From assembly GCF_016612545.1 (NCBI RefSeq), contig NZ_JAENRY010000062.1, positions 1 through 34,677 of the forward strand: 34,677 bases of DNA, in the 5' to 3' direction. Made by a program: the position numbers and the translations under genes. This document shows positions 32,566 to 34,677 of the stretch, piece after piece; position 1 is the first letter of the stretch; the number at the start of each line of letters is the position of its first letter. The notes beneath the pieces are model-generated. The model saw only the letters and a list, made by a program, of their open reading frames with translations, was not told where the DNA came from and ran no database searches. This stretch comes from Streptomyces sp. MBT65. Its GTDB lineage: Bacteria; Actinomycetota; Actinomycetes; Streptomycetales; Streptomycetaceae.

Positions 32566-33903
32566 CTACAGCCCGATGTCCCTGCGGCTCATGTCGTCCA
32601 GGGACTCGCGGCGGACCAGGACCCGCGCGATGCCGTCGGCCACCGCGACGACCGGCGGCCGGCCGACGAGGTTGTAACCGGACGCCATGGACAGGTGGTA
32701 CGCGCCGGCCGCCGGTACCGCGAGGAGGTCGCCGGGGCGTACGTCACCAGGGAGCGCCACCTCGTCGGCGAGCACGTCGCCCGCCTCGCAGTGCCGGCCC
32801 ACGACGGTCACCATGCGCGGCGGTGCGCCAGAGGGGCGGCCGATGAGCCGGGGTGCGTAGCGCACGCCGTACAGCGCGGGCCTCGGGTTGTCGCTCATGC
32901 CGCCGTCGACCGCGACGAAGGTGCGGTCTCCGGTGCGCTTGACGGCCAGGACGCGGTAGACGGCGACCCCGGCGGGACCGACGATCGCCCGGCCCGGTTC
33001 GAGGGTGAGCCGGGGCACGGGCAGCCCGGCGCGGGCGCAGCCGTCCTCCAGCTCGGCGCGGACCCGGCCCGCGAGCACGGAGACGTCGAGGTGTTCCTCG
33101 CCCGGGCGGTAGGCGATCGCGTGGCCGCCGCCGATGTCCAACTGCGGAAGCGTGACGCCGTGTTGGTCGCGGATGCGGGCCAACAGCCCGACCATGCGCC
33201 GGACCGCGGCGACGTACGGCTTCGTGCCGGCGATCTGCGAGCCGATGTGGCAGTGCAGGCCCACGAGTTCGAGGTGCTGCTGGTCCAGGATCCGGGTCAC
33301 GGCGTGCTGCGCGGAGCCGTCGGTGATGGACAGCCCGAACTTCTGGTCGTCGGTGCCGGTGCGCACCTTGACGTGGGCGCCGGCCGCCACACCGGGCACC
33401 ACCCGCACCATCACCCGCTGCCGGCTGTCGGCGGGTGTGATCGCGGCCAGCCGGGCGATCTCCGAGGTGCTGTCCACGACGATCCGGCCGACCCCGAGCC
33501 GCAGCGCGGTGCTCAGGTCCTCGGGGCTCTTGGCGTTGCCATGCAGCACGATCCGCTCCGGCGGGAAGCCGGTGGTGACGGCGAGGGCGAGTTCGCCGGC
33601 CGAGCAGACGTCGAGACCGAGCCCCTCCTCCCGCACCCAGTGGGCCATCGCCCGGCACAGGAACGCCTTGGCCGCGTAGACGACGTCGGCGTCCGGGAAC
33701 GCCCTGCGGTACGAGCGGCAGCGCTCGCGGATCTCCCGCTCGTCGAGGACGTAGACGGGAGTGCCGAAGCGGTCGGCGGCCTCGGTGAGGGAGACACCGC
33801 CGACGGTGACGTCACCGGCGGGGGCGGGGCGGGCGGAGCGGGGCCAGACGGACAGGTCGCCGGTGTCGGTGACCTGGAGAACGGGGGCGTCCAGGATGGA
33901 CAT
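32566..33903 (-). CDS. lysA: Diaminopimelate decarboxylase
   Basis: A protein of 445 residues, a fold-type III PLP enzyme that makes lysine from meso-diaminopimelate. Motifs are all present: the PLP Lys79 in VVYAAKA, HCHIGSQ (218-223), the phosphate-binding GGG (258-260), LEPGRAIVGPAG (301-312), DGGMSDNPRP (333-342), the active-site Cys372 in HCEAGD, and the Tyr402/410 region AYHLSMASGYN. The canonical substrate-binding motifs favour true LysA rather than ornithine or carboxynorspermidine decarboxylase. ATG 33903 has GAGGAG nine bases upstream. It follows the SAV_915-like gene by 12 bases, so the two form an operon. Streptomyces often has a second lysA in its arginyl-tRNA synthetase/threonine region; whether this copy is a paralogue cannot be told here. 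Confidence 0.92.
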   Translation of the reverse strand: MSILDAPVLQVTDTGDLSVWPRSARPAPAGDVTVGGVSLTEAADRFGTPVYVLDEREIRERCRSYRRAFPDADVVYAAKAFLCRAMAHWVREEGLGLDVCSAGELALAVTTGFPPERIVLHGNAKSPEDLSTALRLGVGRIVVDSTSEIARLAAITPADSRQRVMVRVVPGVAAGAHVKVRTGTDDQKFGLSITDGSAQHAVTRILDQQHLELVGLHCHIGSQIAGTKPYVAAVRRMVGLLARIRDQHGVTLPQLDIGGGHAIAYRPGEEHLDVSVLAGRVRAELEDGCARAGLPVPRLTLEPGRAIVGPAGVAVYRVLAVKRTGDRTFVAVDGGMSDNPRPALYGVRYAPRLIGRPSGAPPRMVTVVGRHCEAGDVLADEVALPGDVRPGDLLAVPAAGAYHLSMASGYNLVGRPPVVAVADGIARVLVRRESLDDMSRRDIGL

Positions 33904-33915
33904 GGGTGGGTCTCC

Positions 33916-34332
33916 TCAGCCGATCAGCAGGTTCAGACAGGCGACGGCGGCGGCCGCGCCCGTCACGCGCAGGGCACCGATGTGCTGGGGGTGCCAGCGG
34001 CGCCAGGAGTTCTCCCGCTCGCGGGCGGTGGCCGCGGTGCGGTCGGCCGCCGGGGCGGAGAGCGAGGGGTCGACGGTGAGGGTCGTGACGCCGAGGGGTG
34101 CGGCCAGGGCACGCAGGGCGGATTCGGAGAGCTTGATGCCGTCCTGCTCGCTGCCGAGGGTGGCGGTGAGCTTCGCCGCCGAGGTGAAGGCGACGGCTGT
34201 ACGGCCGCCCAGCGGGGTGCGGAAGAAGCGGGCCGTGCAGCCCATGGGTCCCGACCGGACGGGGACGTACAGAAGTCCGGCCGGGACGGGTTCGGAGGGT
34301 TCGGGGTCCTCGGAACGGTCGACTGACGACAT
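33916..34332 (-). CDS. SAV_915-like/SseB-like small protein with hydrophobic C-terminus
   Basis: A protein of 138 residues. The core (about 20-90) has VPVRSGPMGCTARFFRTPLG, then RTAVAFTSAAKLTATLG and IKLSESALRALAAPLGVTTLTVDP. This resembles SseB-type domains and what I recall as the SAV_915 family of Streptomyces; its function is not known. The C-terminus (about 118-138, IGALRVTGAAAAVACLNLLIG) is hydrophobic and might anchor the protein in the membrane. ATG 34332 is chosen for AAGGAG seven bases upstream; the longer frame to 34464 adds 44 Arg/Pro-rich residues without a site. It is 12 bases upstream of lysA and probably co-transcribed. Confidence 0.7.
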   Translation of the reverse strand: MSSVDRSEDPEPSEPVPAGLLYVPVRSGPMGCTARFFRTPLGGRTAVAFTSAAKLTATLGSEQDGIKLSESALRALAAPLGVTTLTVDPSLSAPAADRTAATARERENSWRRWHPQHIGALRVTGAAAAVACLNLLIG

Positions 34333-34495
34333 CGTGCGGCTCCTTCGTAGGGGCGATGTACGGGGCCCGGTCGGTCCGACCTGGCGCTTCCTCGAAGCTA
34401 TGCCTGCGGGGCGGGGGTACGGACGGCCCGCTGACGGATGCTTGACGGGGAGGGCCGTACCCATAACGCGCTGCTGACGGGGGTGGGCGGGCAGG

Positions 34496-34677
34496 TCAGG
34501 CGCCGCCCTCCGTCAGTTCCCGCGCGTCCACCGCCAGCCGTAGCGAGATACGGCGGTGCAGGGCGGCCAGCTCGCCCTCCAGGGGTGAGGGCGGCACCGT
34601 CAGCACCGGACAGGTGGCGTGGGTGACGCAGTAGCGGGTGACGGACGGGAACAGGGCGCGGAGCGGTCCGCGCGGTC
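34496..34677 (-). CDS. Universal stress protein (UspA family), C-terminal end only
   Basis: The frame runs off the right edge of the window, and only the last 60 residues are visible. The segment LRALFPSVTRYCVTHATCPVL is the typical end of a UspA domain, where a Gly-rich nucleotide loop leads to S-(V)-x-YC-x-x-HA-x-CPV. It is followed by a C-terminal extension of about 35 residues (LEGELAALHRRISLRLAVD and on), possibly a coiled helix. Usp proteins bind ATP and respond to stress. The usual Gly-rich GSRGHGG is replaced by PRGPLR in the visible part, so ATP binding is doubtful. It is upstream of the SAV_915-like gene with a 163-base gap. Confidence 0.7.
   Translation of the reverse strand, partial: PRGPLRALFPSVTRYCVTHATCPVLTVPPSPLEGELAALHRRISLRLAVDARELTEGGA

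Noticed and set aside
34424..34464. Imperfect inverted repeat GGGTACGG / GGGCCGTACCC upstream of the SAV_915-like gene
   Set aside because: Arms match for only about eight bases with gaps, and the GTACGG string is common in this genome.

Overview
The window is a stretch of a high-GC actinobacterial chromosome, almost certainly Streptomyces. Signs of this are the extreme third-position GC, frequent GTG starts with GGAGG-type ribosome binding sites, lineage-typical proteins (DUF2637, an SAV_915-like protein, an anti-sigma-like ATPase, a Ser/Thr kinase with a PQQ propeller), a DmdR/IdeR-type iron box, and two short palindromic repeats that I recall as multicopy in Streptomyces. No tRNA, rRNA, CRISPR array, insertion sequence or prophage was seen. 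Most of the window looks like ordinary chromosome, with many independent short transcription units.

Layout. 1-5256: the C-terminal end of a PP2C-like protein, a quinone-linked pyruvate dehydrogenase (poxB), a membrane-anchored HTH regulator tail-to-tail with it, a small secreted protein and an anti-sigma-like ATPase closed by a strong terminator. 5289-9703: a DUF2637 membrane protein, an FhuF-like [2Fe-2S] protein under an iron box, a GntR/FCD regulator carrying a repeat inside its gene, a small membrane protein and a TPR-like protein. 9821-18478: a purine catabolism cluster. A PucR-type regulator is divergent from genes for the FAD, [2Fe-2S] and molybdopterin subunits of a xanthine dehydrogenase, followed by an AzgA-like purine permease and the XdhC maturation factor. 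18489-23884: a kinase with a PQQ propeller, a LysE-type exporter, an SRPBCC protein, a DUF2278 protein with a lamin-tail-like C-terminus, and a polysaccharide deacetylase lipoprotein.

23961-32470 is themed on vitamin B12. metE (B12-independent methionine synthase) sits behind a well-preserved cobalamin riboswitch and ends in an 18-bp terminator. Downstream lies a histidine-phosphatase-fold protein that lacks both catalytic histidines. Upstream is the tightly overlapping mutA-mutB-meaB operon for the B12-dependent methylmalonyl-CoA mutase and its GTPase chaperone. The same strand continues with lysA, an SAV_915-like gene and the end of a universal stress protein.

The observations most worth a second look are: the predicted pseudo-phosphatase beside metE; the repeat embedded in the GntR coding sequence and the 3 x 20 bp tandem repeat over its stop codon; the perfect inverted repeat with 24-bp arms inside the first gene; and the palindrome over the promoter of the deacetylase. 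I found no clear new multi-gene defence or biosynthetic system. Database assignments are from memory and by eye; nothing was searched.
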